A stretch of DNA of 54,443 nt from Marivita sp. (GTDB taxonomy: Bacteria; Pseudomonadota; Alphaproteobacteria; Rhodobacterales; Rhodobacteraceae), in assembly GCF_022763305.1 (NCBI RefSeq), contig NZ_JALEGT010000033.1, positions 1-54,443 on the forward strand. The letters run 5' to 3'. Under the pieces are notes generated by a model. It was not told the DNA's origin. It was given only the letters and a program-made list of their open reading frames with translations, and did no database searches. Shown piece by piece: positions 38,608 through 46,547 of this stretch. The position numbers were made by a program, and so were the translations under genes. How positions within the stretch are numbered: position 1 is the first letter of the stretch; each line of letters opens with the position of its first letter.

Positions 38608-38904
38608 AAGCGCGGTTGGATTCTTGATGCGTGCCGACCCCACGGCACGCTCCGGGTGATTTGCGCGGTTGTGGCGCCTTGCGTTTGCAAAGTCGCAAGG
38701 CAGCTTCAAGATGACTTCGTCACGTTCGACGGGGCAACCGTCATGCGCTTTACGTGCAAAACGCGGATAGCACACGATGCAAGCCGCTTTTGAATTTGCG
38801 TTGGCATCAAACGGCTCGTGCAGCGGGGCAGCGATGATGCGCGACGAACGCTGCCCCGAGATCCTTGTGTCTGCCGCCGCTTGCTGTCTTTCAGAGCAGA
38901 CGCA
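38608..38904. other. Convergent intergenic region after the ABC importer
   Basis: About 300 bases between the convergent importer operon and the Rieske gene. A hairpin with an eight-base stem (GCGTGCCG/CGGCACGC, 38629-38650, six-base loop) lies 21 bases past the importer stop but lacks a T run, so it may be a weak terminator or an RNA end-protecting structure. Nothing else was recognised. Confidence 0.5.
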
Positions 38905-40059
38905 TTAGAACGCAAGCTTGCCCTGCAATGCTGCATCGATTGCCTTCTGGCCAAAGTGAAGTCCGCATTCGAATTTACCGAAAACGAATTGGCTGTTCGC
39001 GCCGGAATTCAGACCCTTCTGGATGCCCTCGCCAATCACGAAATCCTCTTCGAACACCGTGCGGATCAGGTCGTAGTTCTTGGTGTAATACCGGATCGCC
39101 TTTTCCGATTTGGGCTCTTCCGGCGTCAGCATCATGCATTGGAAGACACATGTTCCCGGACCGGTCGGGATCACAAAATGGATGTAGACGTGATCATTCT
39201 GGACCTGCACGAAATTGGCAGGGAACAGATAATTCTGGGTCATGAAGTACTTCCGGTACTCCCATTCCTCTTCAGGTTTGTCGCGCAGTTCCTCGATATT
39301 GGGCTGCGGCAAGGCATGGCGCACGTGCGGGTCGAAATTCAGATGGACGCTCTGGTTGTCCAGGTACCCCGCGCACGCGGTGTCGCGATGGGCGTGGCAG
39401 AAGTGGTAGCTCTCTTGGAACCCTTCCAGCAGAATGCGCCAGTTCATCTTCTTATGCAGTTCCCATTTGCGGAAGACGAAGTTGTTGCCAAGGTCGAGAC
39501 CGTTCACCTGTTCGGCCATGGGCGCAAGCCATGCGTCGATATCCACCTCGTGGTCGGGAACGGACGGCATGACCCAGATCAGTCCGAAGCGCTCCCATGC
39601 CGGCAAAGATACCAGACCCAGTTCGGAGCGGTCGACACCTTCAAACCCTTCGGGCTGCGGGAGTCCGCGAAGCTTGCCGTCCAACCCGTAGGTCCATGAG
39701 TGGTAAGGACAGGAGAAGGTACGCGCCTTTCCGCAGGGTTTGTTTTCGACACGCGCTCCGCGATGGCGGCAGACATTCAGGAATGCCTTGACCTCGCCGT
39801 CTTGGGCCCGTGTCACGAGGATCGGCACGCCGGTCGTGTCATGCGTGAAGAAATCACCCGGCTCGGCGAGGTCAGACACATGGCCAAGGATCAGGGGAAA
39901 CTTGCGAAAGAGGGTGTCGATTTCCATCTGCACACGCTCTGCCGAATTGTACCGCTCGATCGGATTTTCCATGACCTCCGGAAGCATATGCGTCGTCTTG
40001 TTTTCCACCATCTTGAAGATGTCGCGAATGATTTCCCGCTCTTGCTGAGTGATTGTCAT
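38905..40059 (-). CDS. Rieske ring-hydroxylating oxygenase, alpha subunit
   Basis: A 384-residue Rieske non-heme iron oxygenase large subunit. The [2Fe-2S] ligands are C97-R-H99 and C117-P-Y-H120. The mononuclear iron site is seen in EGFQESYHFCHAH, giving H219 and H224; the bridging acid usually Asp is Glu216 here. The third iron ligand is probably in the acidic FEEDFVIGEG segment near residue 350. No beta subunit, ferredoxin or reductase lies next to it, so it may be a homo-oligomeric oxygenase using electron carriers from elsewhere. The substrate is unknown. It is divergent from tetR, with a palindromic operator-like site between them. Confidence 0.92.
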   Translation of the reverse strand: MTITQQEREIIRDIFKMVENKTTHMLPEVMENPIERYNSAERVQMEIDTLFRKFPLILGHVSDLAEPGDFFTHDTTGVPILVTRAQDGEVKAFLNVCRHRGARVENKPCGKARTFSCPYHSWTYGLDGKLRGLPQPEGFEGVDRSELGLVSLPAWERFGLIWVMPSVPDHEVDIDAWLAPMAEQVNGLDLGNNFVFRKWELHKKMNWRILLEGFQESYHFCHAHRDTACAGYLDNQSVHLNFDPHVRHALPQPNIEELRDKPEEEWEYRKYFMTQNYLFPANFVQVQNDHVYIHFVIPTGPGTCVFQCMMLTPEEPKSEKAIRYYTKNYDLIRTVFEEDFVIGEGIQKGLNSGANSQFVFGKFECGLHFGQKAIDAALQGKLAF

Positions 40060-40122
40060 GGCAGTCCTCCCCGTCAGCTGCGAACCCGTGCGGACCAAGT
40101 TCGGTCGGCCGCGTTTATGCAA

Positions 40123-40134
40123 TACCCTAGGGTA
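40123..40134. promoter_or_regulatory. Putative TetR operator, site 1 (Rieske/tetR divergent promoter)
   Basis: The perfect palindrome TACC-CTAG-GGTA lies 63 bases upstream of the Rieske start and 97 bases upstream of tetR. Its flank, GCAATACC-N4-GGTA, recurs in the divergent promoter of the two CoA-ligase genes at 43456-43469. Position between a divergent regulator and target is typical of TetR-family autoregulation. Confidence 0.6.
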
Positions 40135-40231
40135 CTGTTCAATCGCGATTTGGGCCAGTGACAGTGCCTTAGAACTTCACGTCCACCGGGCAACACAGTA
40201 AACAATCGCAAGGACATATCGGGAAAACGCA

Positions 40232-40849
40232 ATGACCGGCTCTGCCAAATCACCTGTCCGCCGCCGGCCGACACAGCGGCGCAAGGACAGCCCCCTCACA
40301 GAGCAGGACTGGGTGGACGCCGCCGTCAAAATCCTCGGTGACGAGAATGTTCGTGGCATACGCATTGATGCACTCTGCAAGATGTTGGGCGTCACGAAAG
40401 GCAGCTTTTACTGGCACTTCGCGACACGGAACGATTTGCTGGTGGCCATGCTGGACCACTGGCGGCGGCGCATGACGATGAATGTCATCCAGTCCGTGTC
40501 CAGTTCCGGCGACGATCCCCGTGGCCGGATGAAGCGCCTGTTCACCCTGCCCCGCCGCAAGAACTCGCCTGCTTCGGCACAGGTCGAGACGGCGATCCGT
40601 GATTGGGCAAGGCGGGTGGACCTGCCGCGCAAAGCGGTGCACGAGGTTGATCAAATACGCTTCGAATACATCACCAAGCTCTATCGAGACATGGGCTATT
40701 CCGATCCCGAGGCCCGCAAGCGCGCATATCTGGCCTATTGCATGCTGATGGGCGACTCGATCCTGCATGGAACGCTTGGTGGAGTGCAGACCGAAGATTT
40801 CGCCGAGCAGGCGCTGCGGATCACCACCGCGCCCGATCACTCGGACTGA
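40232..40849 (+). CDS. TetR-family transcriptional regulator
   Basis: A 205-residue TetR/AcrR-type repressor. After a basic N-terminal tail (KSPVRRRPTQRRKDS) the helix-turn-helix is visible in GIRIDALCKMLGVTKGSFYWHFATRNDLLVAMLDHW. The C-terminal half is the variable ligand-binding domain. It is transcribed divergently from the Rieske gene and converges on the flavoprotein gene with 12 bases between the stops. I infer that it controls the Rieske and CoA-ligase/flavoprotein genes through the shared palindrome; a CoA thioester or aromatic effector is plausible but not shown. Confidence 0.9.
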   Translation: MTGSAKSPVRRRPTQRRKDSPLTEQDWVDAAVKILGDENVRGIRIDALCKMLGVTKGSFYWHFATRNDLLVAMLDHWRRRMTMNVIQSVSSSGDDPRGRMKRLFTLPRRKNSPASAQVETAIRDWARRVDLPRKAVHEVDQIRFEYITKLYRDMGYSDPEARKRAYLAYCMLMGDSILHGTLGGVQTEDFAEQALRITTAPDHSD

Positions 40850-40861
40850 AACAGGGACGCT

Positions 40862-41812
40862 TCAGCGAAAGCGGTCTGCCACCGCACGGCCTGCGGCTTG
40901 GTATTCCCGCTGGAAACGCTCGACGATTGCAGCGGTCGGCTCGACGCGGTCGATGACACCGCAGCCCTGCCCTGCACTCCAGACGGTCTTCCAAGCTTTT
41001 GTTCCCTCGTGCATATCGCCCGAGAAATCGATCTTGGCCTCGCCCTTCATGTCTTCCAGATTCATGCCCGCCGCTTCGATAGAGGCTTTCATCCAGACCC
41101 CAAGCGCGCCGGTGATCGCCTTTGAGGTGATCAGGTCCTCGATCCCACTGTTGATCACCATTTGACGGTAGTCGTGGCCGATCAGGTTTTCCTCTGCTGT
41201 CAGGAAGCGCGTGCCGACATAGGCCAGATCCGCCCCGAGCGTTTCGACCGCCAGCACCCCCGCGCCGGTGGAAATCCCGCCGCCGACGGCAATGGGCCCG
41301 TCAAAGAACTGACGCACCTCATCGAGAAAAGGAGCCATCGCATAATGACCTGTGTGACCGCCAGCGCCGGCGCAAACAAGCACAAGGCCATCGGCACCTT
41401 TTTCGACCGCCTTGCGGGCATAGGTGGAGCTGTTCACATCGGCGAAAACGAGGCCTCCGTAGGACTGCACCGCCTCGGTTACACGGTGCGGGCCGCCAAG
41501 AGCGGTGATGACGATCTCGGGCTTGAACTCTTGTACCAAAGCGATCTCATCATCGAAACGACCGTAACTGTTATGGGTGATCATGTTGAACGCAAAGGGA
41601 AGGCCTTCCGGTCCAAGCTCTTCGTGGATGCGTTCAAACCAACCGCGCAAGTCGTCTATCGTGCGCCCGTTTGGGCCAGGAAACGCCCCCAGAATACCTG
41701 CCTTCGCGGATGCGATGACCAGATCAGGGCCGGAGACCAGAAACATCGGTGCTGCGATCATCGGCAGACGCAGCCTCGACTTCAGCGCAGCGATCTTTTC
41801 TCTTGCGGTCAT
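40862..41812 (-). CDS. Nitronate monooxygenase-like FMN protein
   Basis: A 316-residue TIM-barrel flavoprotein of the nitronate monooxygenase / 2-nitropropane dioxygenase family. Characteristic segments are LPMIAAPMFLVSGPDLV at the N-terminus, FNMITHNSYGR, CAGAGGHTGHYA, and the FMN-phosphate loop GGGISTG...GADLAYVGTRFL. Members oxidise nitronates or act as enoyl reductases, so the real reaction is open. The ATG at 41812 has an AAAGGA site six bases away. It follows the 506-residue CoA-ligase gene by 69 bases and is probably its operon partner. Confidence 0.9.
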   Translation of the reverse strand: MTAREKIAALKSRLRLPMIAAPMFLVSGPDLVIASAKAGILGAFPGPNGRTIDDLRGWFERIHEELGPEGLPFAFNMITHNSYGRFDDEIALVQEFKPEIVITALGGPHRVTEAVQSYGGLVFADVNSSTYARKAVEKGADGLVLVCAGAGGHTGHYAMAPFLDEVRQFFDGPIAVGGGISTGAGVLAVETLGADLAYVGTRFLTAEENLIGHDYRQMVINSGIEDLITSKAITGALGVWMKASIEAAGMNLEDMKGEAKIDFSGDMHEGTKAWKTVWSAGQGCGVIDRVEPTAAIVERFQREYQAAGRAVADRFR

Positions 41813-41881
41813 GATGGGTCCTTTATCACGCATTCTGGCAGCCGGCGCAGACCTGCGCGGTGCGGAGGTGTTGAAATCGGC

Positions 41882-43402
41882 TTAGACCTGCTCGGCATCT
41901 GCCTGCGCACGGGCGCGTAGCGCGGAACGGTCAACCTTGCCGGCTGGCGTCAGCGGCAACATCTCGAGAACCTCGATCCGATGGGGCATCTTGTAGTCCA
42001 CGAGATACTGGCGGCACACGCTGCGCAGGTCCTCGTCACTGGCGCTTTGTCCGTCTGCGAAGGTGACATAGGCGACAACGATCTCACCGGCACGCGCGTC
42101 CGGTGCGCCAACAACGCTGACCCCCGTAACCGCAGGGTGCGAAAACAGCGCCTCCTCGACCTCACGAGGAAACACGTTGAACCCTTTATGCAGGATCATG
42201 TCCTTCTTGCGATCGGTGATGCTCAGGAATCCGTCCTGATCCAGCACGCCGATATCGCCGGTATACACCCAGCCATTGCGCAGAACGATCGCGGTCTCTG
42301 CGTCGTTGTTGCAGTAACCGCGCATCATGTGCGGACCTTTGATGCGGATCTCCCCTGCCTCGCCGGCGGGCAAGATGGTCTCACCGTGTTCGAGATCGAC
42401 AACCTCGATGAAGGTGTCTGGCATCGGCTTCCCGACAGTTCCCGGACGATTTCCGTTGATCTCGGTATTGACCGAAATCGGGGCCATCTCGGTCATGCCA
42501 TAGCCTTCATAGATGGTCAGGCCCGTCAGGTCCTTCCAGCGACGATGCACTTCCAGTGGGAAAGACGCACCGCCACCGGGGCAGACGCGGAGCGAGCTGA
42601 TATCCCGCTGCTTCAGCTTGGAGTCGGCCATCATCGCCTGATAAATCGCCGGAGGTCCGCCGCCGAGCACAGTTACTTTCTCGTTTTCGATCTGGTCCAG
42701 AACCGCTGCAGGATGGAATCCGTCCGGCACGATGGATCCGCCACCGCATTGAAGCGGCGAGCAAATCCCGGCTAAATAGCCGTAGATGTGACTGAACGGC
42801 GCAATGGGCAGAAAGATCTCGCCGTCGCGCAATGGCCATCCGCACTGCATGCGTGCGCCGGCGGAAATCACCTGCTGCTGGGAATAGAGGATGCGTTTGG
42901 GCGTGCCTGTTGTGCCACCCGAAAAAAAGTATGTGGACGGAGCATCACCCGCGCCGCAGCGGCTATGAGCATTCGTTTCGGTTTGGATCCAGTCCCTGAG
43001 CGTGGCCGCATCTATGATCCGCGCATCGGGCGCGAAATCCAGTTCGTGATCCGACAGAATCAAGGCAGGGCCAAGATCCTCCATGAGCCGCGCACCGGAC
43101 ACGCGGGGCATGGCTGCGTTGAAGAGAGCGGCTCGCCCACCGCTGAACAAAACGCCAAGATATGCTGTCAGGAAGGCCGCGCTGTTGCGCATGAAGATTG
43201 CGACGTCTCGGTCTTGAACGTGATCGCCATACATCGCGCCAAAGCCGCGAACCGCGCGCACCATGTCACCCCAGCTGAGCCGAATTGCATTGTCTGCGAT
43301 CAACAGTCGCTCCGGATGCCGAACTGCACGGTCTTCGAATAGGGCAACAAGATTGTCGGCGGCCTCTACGGACCGCCAGTCCAGGTATTCAGTCGATGAC
43401 AT
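41882..43402 (-). CDS. Acyl-CoA synthetase (AMP-forming), 506 aa
   Basis: An adenylate-forming CoA ligase of 506 residues. The nucleotide motif is FFSGGTTGTPKRILYS, the A5 region is YEGYGMTEMAPIS, the A7/A8 hinge is YTGDIGVLDQDGFLSITDRKKDMI, and the catalytic lysine near the C-terminus lies in PLTPAGKVDRSAL. It would activate a carboxylic acid to its CoA thioester via the acyl-adenylate. The ATG at 43402 follows GGAGGAG. It is divergent from a second CoA ligase, with the second copy of the palindrome between them. The substrate is unknown. Confidence 0.92.
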   Translation of the reverse strand: MSSTEYLDWRSVEAADNLVALFEDRAVRHPERLLIADNAIRLSWGDMVRAVRGFGAMYGDHVQDRDVAIFMRNSAAFLTAYLGVLFSGGRAALFNAAMPRVSGARLMEDLGPALILSDHELDFAPDARIIDAATLRDWIQTETNAHSRCGAGDAPSTYFFSGGTTGTPKRILYSQQQVISAGARMQCGWPLRDGEIFLPIAPFSHIYGYLAGICSPLQCGGGSIVPDGFHPAAVLDQIENEKVTVLGGGPPAIYQAMMADSKLKQRDISSLRVCPGGGASFPLEVHRRWKDLTGLTIYEGYGMTEMAPISVNTEINGNRPGTVGKPMPDTFIEVVDLEHGETILPAGEAGEIRIKGPHMMRGYCNNDAETAIVLRNGWVYTGDIGVLDQDGFLSITDRKKDMILHKGFNVFPREVEEALFSHPAVTGVSVVGAPDARAGEIVVAYVTFADGQSASDEDLRSVCRQYLVDYKMPHRIEVLEMLPLTPAGKVDRSALRARAQADAEQV

Positions 43403-43455
43403 GCAGGTCTCCTCCACCGCGGTCAGAAACTACGTGATTTCAGTCTGAATTCGCA

Positions 43456-43469
43456 ATACCAAAAGGTAT
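43456..43469. promoter_or_regulatory. Putative TetR operator, site 2 (divergent CoA-ligase promoter)
   Basis: The palindrome ATACC-AAAA-GGTAT lies 53 bases upstream of the 506-residue CoA-ligase start and 125 bases upstream of the GTG start of the 624-residue one. It shares GCAATACC-N4-GGTA with the site between the Rieske and tetR genes, and both stand at a similar distance from the minus-strand gene they precede. I infer binding by the TetR-family protein encoded at 40232-40849. Confidence 0.6.
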
Positions 43470-43594
43470 GTTTGATTGTCGCGAAAACGGAAGAGAGCCA
43501 ACTGTTTTCTTGGCGCGACATCAAGCCAATGCAAGTCCGACAGTCCAGAGGTCTGGACCGGATACGAACTGACAGAAGAAAAAAGGACCCGGAT

Positions 43595-45469
43595 GTGAGC
43601 GACACCAACCTCAAACCCGCAGCCGCACAATCCGATGAATCACGAGCTCCGTTGGACATGAAGATCAGAACACTGTCAGACATCGAGCGCCTCGAAACAG
43701 CGGGATTTGACAAGATCTATCCTCAGAAAACCCCGTGGGACATCCTTCGGACACAGGCTGCACTGCGCCCCGATGCAACGGCCCTGCGGTATCTTCGCGA
43801 TGCGAACGATCCGGCGTCGGACGAGATCGTGACCTTTTCGGAGTTCGCAAAACAGATCATGGGCGCGGCGCGTCTGTTCCGAAGAAACGGGGTCGCAGCG
43901 GACCGCTCTATCGCTATCCTCACGCAACACACACCCGCGGCCCAGGCCGCCTTGTGGGGCGCACAGATCGCCGGCCGCGCATGTCCGATCAATCCGATGT
44001 TGAAACCCGATCACATCGCCGGGCTGATCCGGGCGTCGAATGCGGCAGCAGTGGTCGCCATGGGCGCGAATTCCGAACTCGATTACTGGAGCACCCTCAT
44101 TCCGGCGCTGCGGGCCGAAGGGATCGACCTGCCGATCTTTGCGTGCGATGTGGATGGACCATGCCCTGATGCGGATGGTGTGTTCGAGGAACTGATTGCG
44201 AAACCCGGTGCGGAGATCACACCGGACGGGGACGAAAACGTCATCGCTGCGTATTATCACACGGGCGGCACGACCGGCGCCCCAAAACTGGTGCAACATA
44301 CGCGGCTGAACGAAAGCCACGTCGCGCGGTCCTGCGCACTCATGCACGATTTCGGACCAGACGACGTGATGGTGAACGGCTTTCCCCTGTTCCATGTCGC
44401 CGGTGCATTTGTTTTCGGCTTGTCTGCCCTATCGGCGGGCGGAAGCCTCGTCATTCCGGGCCGATTGGGCATGCGCAACCCCGCATTCATGCGTGGGATC
44501 TGGGCGCACGTCGAGCGTCTCGGGATCACCAGCATCGGCGCGGTGCCAACCGTTCTGGCCGCTTTGAAAGGAACGCCCGTCGATGCCGATATCTCATCGC
44601 TCCGATGGCTGCTGACCGGTGGATCGCCCCTACCCACGGAACTGGCGGACGCCGCCGAGGCCCATACCGGCGTTCCCGTTCGCAACATCCTTGGAATGAC
44701 CGAGAGCGCAGGCACGATGGCAGTCGAGCCGGTTCACGGCCCTCGCACCCCCCTGTCCTGCGGGCTACGTCTGCCCTTCACCGAGATTGCCGTCCTTGGC
44801 GAAACCGATGGTGCCGCCGACCCTGCCAAACAGCTCCCTCGCGGCGAGACCGGTATCATCGCGCAAAGAGGCCCCAACGTTGCCGCCGGCTACACCGATG
44901 CCACGCGCAATGCAGGCACGTTCCTGCCGGGTGGATGGCTTGTATCGGGCGATCTGGGCATGATGGATGCAAAGGGTCGCCTATTCATCACCGGGCGGAA
45001 GAAGGACGTGATCATTCGCGGAGCGCACAACATCGACCCGCAAATGATCGAAGACGCGCTGCTCGCGCATCCGAATATCGAGAACGCCGCAGCCGTCGGC
45101 ATGCCCGATGCCTACGCAGGCGAGCTTCCGGTCGCTTTCATCTCGACCCGCAATGGATGGGTGCCGGAGGGGTCGGAGTTGGACGATTTCCTGCAAGAAC
45201 GGATCGCAGACCCCACCGCGCTCCCGAAAAGGATCGATGTCCTGGACGCGCTGCCGCTGACACCGATCGGCAAGATTTTCAAACCCGATCTGCGCGCAAT
45301 CGCGATCCGCTGGGCGATTGAACTGGCCGCAGAGAAACTCGGGATTCGAACCGAGCTTTCGATAAATGAGCGGCTCTCAGTACTTGTGCGCACGGATGAA
45401 CAGGACACGGCACGGCTCAAGGACGCACTGTCGGGTATGCCGATTGACATACGCGTGGAAAGCTTCTGA
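43595..45469 (+). CDS. Acyl-CoA synthetase (AMP-forming), 624 aa
   Basis: A second adenylate-forming CoA ligase, 624 residues, of the longer subgroup starting KIRTLSDIERLE. Motifs are YYHTGGTTGAPKLVQH (nucleotide binding), NILGMTESAGTM (A5), VSGDLGMMDAKGRLFITGRKKDVI (A7/A8) and the catalytic lysine in PLTPIGKIFKPDLR, followed by an extra C-terminal stretch of about 55 residues. I start it at GTG 43595, which has AAGGA seven bases upstream; the longer frame to 43472 runs through the promoter region. It is divergent from the other ligase and may act on a different intermediate of the same pathway. Confidence 0.9.
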   Translation: MSDTNLKPAAAQSDESRAPLDMKIRTLSDIERLETAGFDKIYPQKTPWDILRTQAALRPDATALRYLRDANDPASDEIVTFSEFAKQIMGAARLFRRNGVAADRSIAILTQHTPAAQAALWGAQIAGRACPINPMLKPDHIAGLIRASNAAAVVAMGANSELDYWSTLIPALRAEGIDLPIFACDVDGPCPDADGVFEELIAKPGAEITPDGDENVIAAYYHTGGTTGAPKLVQHTRLNESHVARSCALMHDFGPDDVMVNGFPLFHVAGAFVFGLSALSAGGSLVIPGRLGMRNPAFMRGIWAHVERLGITSIGAVPTVLAALKGTPVDADISSLRWLLTGGSPLPTELADAAEAHTGVPVRNILGMTESAGTMAVEPVHGPRTPLSCGLRLPFTEIAVLGETDGAADPAKQLPRGETGIIAQRGPNVAAGYTDATRNAGTFLPGGWLVSGDLGMMDAKGRLFITGRKKDVIIRGAHNIDPQMIEDALLAHPNIENAAAVGMPDAYAGELPVAFISTRNGWVPEGSELDDFLQERIADPTALPKRIDVLDALPLTPIGKIFKPDLRAIAIRWAIELAAEKLGIRTELSINERLSVLVRTDEQDTARLKDALSGMPIDIRVESF

Positions 45470-45741
45470 CGCTGAGGCTGCTTTTTCAGAGTTGATCGGC
45501 TCCGAGACCTTTGGTCTGCGCAAGCAAACAGACCTTCATGGCCCTCTGCTGACTGACTGGAGACTGCTGAATGAAGAGCAAGCGGGCCATTGCGGGACGC
45601 GTGCTCCTTGTCCGCGATGGTGATCCTGCAAAACCTGCCTCCGGCGTTATCGCAACCCGCAACCCGGTGAGTCGTGTGCTGACCCTTCACCGCACCCTTC
45701 AAGAAACGCGCATCTGGGTCCAAGCGGCAAAACGCTTCAGA
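45470..45741. other. Non-coding region after the second CoA ligase
   Basis: About 270 bases without a recognisable gene. A hairpin GGTCTG/CAGACC (45513-45518 with 45529-45534) lies 43 bases past the CoA-ligase stop and may contribute to termination, though without a T run. A short frame from 45571 (MKSKRAIAGRVLLVRDG) has no known motif and runs into the transposase remnant, so I do not call it. Confidence 0.4.
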
Positions 45742-45871
45742 TCAAGCGGTGCATCAGTCTCTTGAACATCACCGGCCCGATCTTGCGATCCTCGACGGTC
45801 CGTCGCTTGCGCCATTTCGCGACCGTTTTGGGATTGATCCCGAGCCCCCGGCTCAATGTCGCGAGCGAAAC
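45742..45871 (-). pseudogene. IS481-type transposase remnant
   Basis: On the minus strand a short frame closed by stops at both ends reads VSLATLSRGLGINPKTVAK then WRKRRTVEDRKIGP. This is the helix-turn-helix start of IS481-family transposases (LGINPKTVAKWRKR..VED...GP). The N-terminal start and the whole catalytic domain are missing, so it is a decayed fragment. It marks the right edge of the catabolic cluster and suggests past insertion activity. No terminal repeats or target duplication could be recognised. Confidence 0.6.
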
Positions 45872-46070
45872 TTACGATCAAACACATAGACAAACGCCCA
45901 ATTGCCTACATGTCTGATAGAGAGAACCATGTCGCACCTCTAACTCGGCTAAAATACGTCAATGTTTGAGTTCAGAATGGCATCAATCAATCATGCGTGA
46001 TGGTGAATCGATTTGTAATCTGACCCGCCACACTCCTGCCACTTGCCCCTGCTAGAGCGATCCGCAACAT
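45872..46070. other. AT-richer stretch next to the transposase remnant
   Basis: About 200 bases between the IS481-type remnant and the Sel1-repeat gene. It is more AT-rich than the neighbouring genes (for example around 45955-46025). I see no gene, tRNA or clear terminal inverted repeat in it. Confidence 0.4.
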
Positions 46071-46547
46071 TTACCGAAACGGGTAGAGCCAGACCCTGTA
46101 GTCATCCACGAGCTGTTGCGCATGTTCGATCTGATCCGGCGTCATCTTCTTGACCACTTCTTCGACCGAAATGGCCGCGTCGGGGTCTCCGCCGATGGTG
46201 CTGAGCTGGTACCACAGGAACGCGCGGACGAGGTCCGGGGCGGGCAGGCCGAGGCCCGTTTCATAGTACCAGCCGACACCCGATTGCGCGCCCGCGTGGC
46301 CCTTCATGGCCGACCGCAGATACCAGTCGAAGGCGCGGACATAGTCCTGCTCGACGCCCAGACCCAGCGCGTACATTACGCCGATCAGTTCCTCGGCCTC
46401 GGCATTGCCCGACCGCGCGGCTGGCCAGAGCGCCTCGCGGGCCTCTGCAAAACGCCCCTCTTCCATCAGGTCGCGCGCGTCTTCGATGTCGGCACGGGCC
46501 GGGAGCGCCAGAACAAGGCAGAGCGCAATCCAGTGGGTCAGCTTCAT
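46071..46547 (-). CDS. Sel1-repeat secreted protein
   Basis: A 158-residue protein with a signal peptide (MKLTHWIALCLVLALPARA) and tandem Sel1-like (TPR-type) helical repeats, visible as RSGNAEAEELIGVMYALGLG, DYVRAFDWYLRSAMKGHAGA and VRAFLWYQLSTIGGDPDA. These repeats mediate protein-protein contacts, probably in the periplasm. The long frame upstream of the ATG at 46547 is antisense to the peroxidase gene and was rejected. The first 15 bases overlap the divergent start of that gene. A specific partner is unknown. Confidence 0.85.
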   Translation of the reverse strand: MKLTHWIALCLVLALPARADIEDARDLMEEGRFAEAREALWPAARSGNAEAEELIGVMYALGLGVEQDYVRAFDWYLRSAMKGHAGAQSGVGWYYETGLGLPAPDLVRAFLWYQLSTIGGDPDAAISVEEVVKKMTPDQIEHAQQLVDDYRVWLYPFR

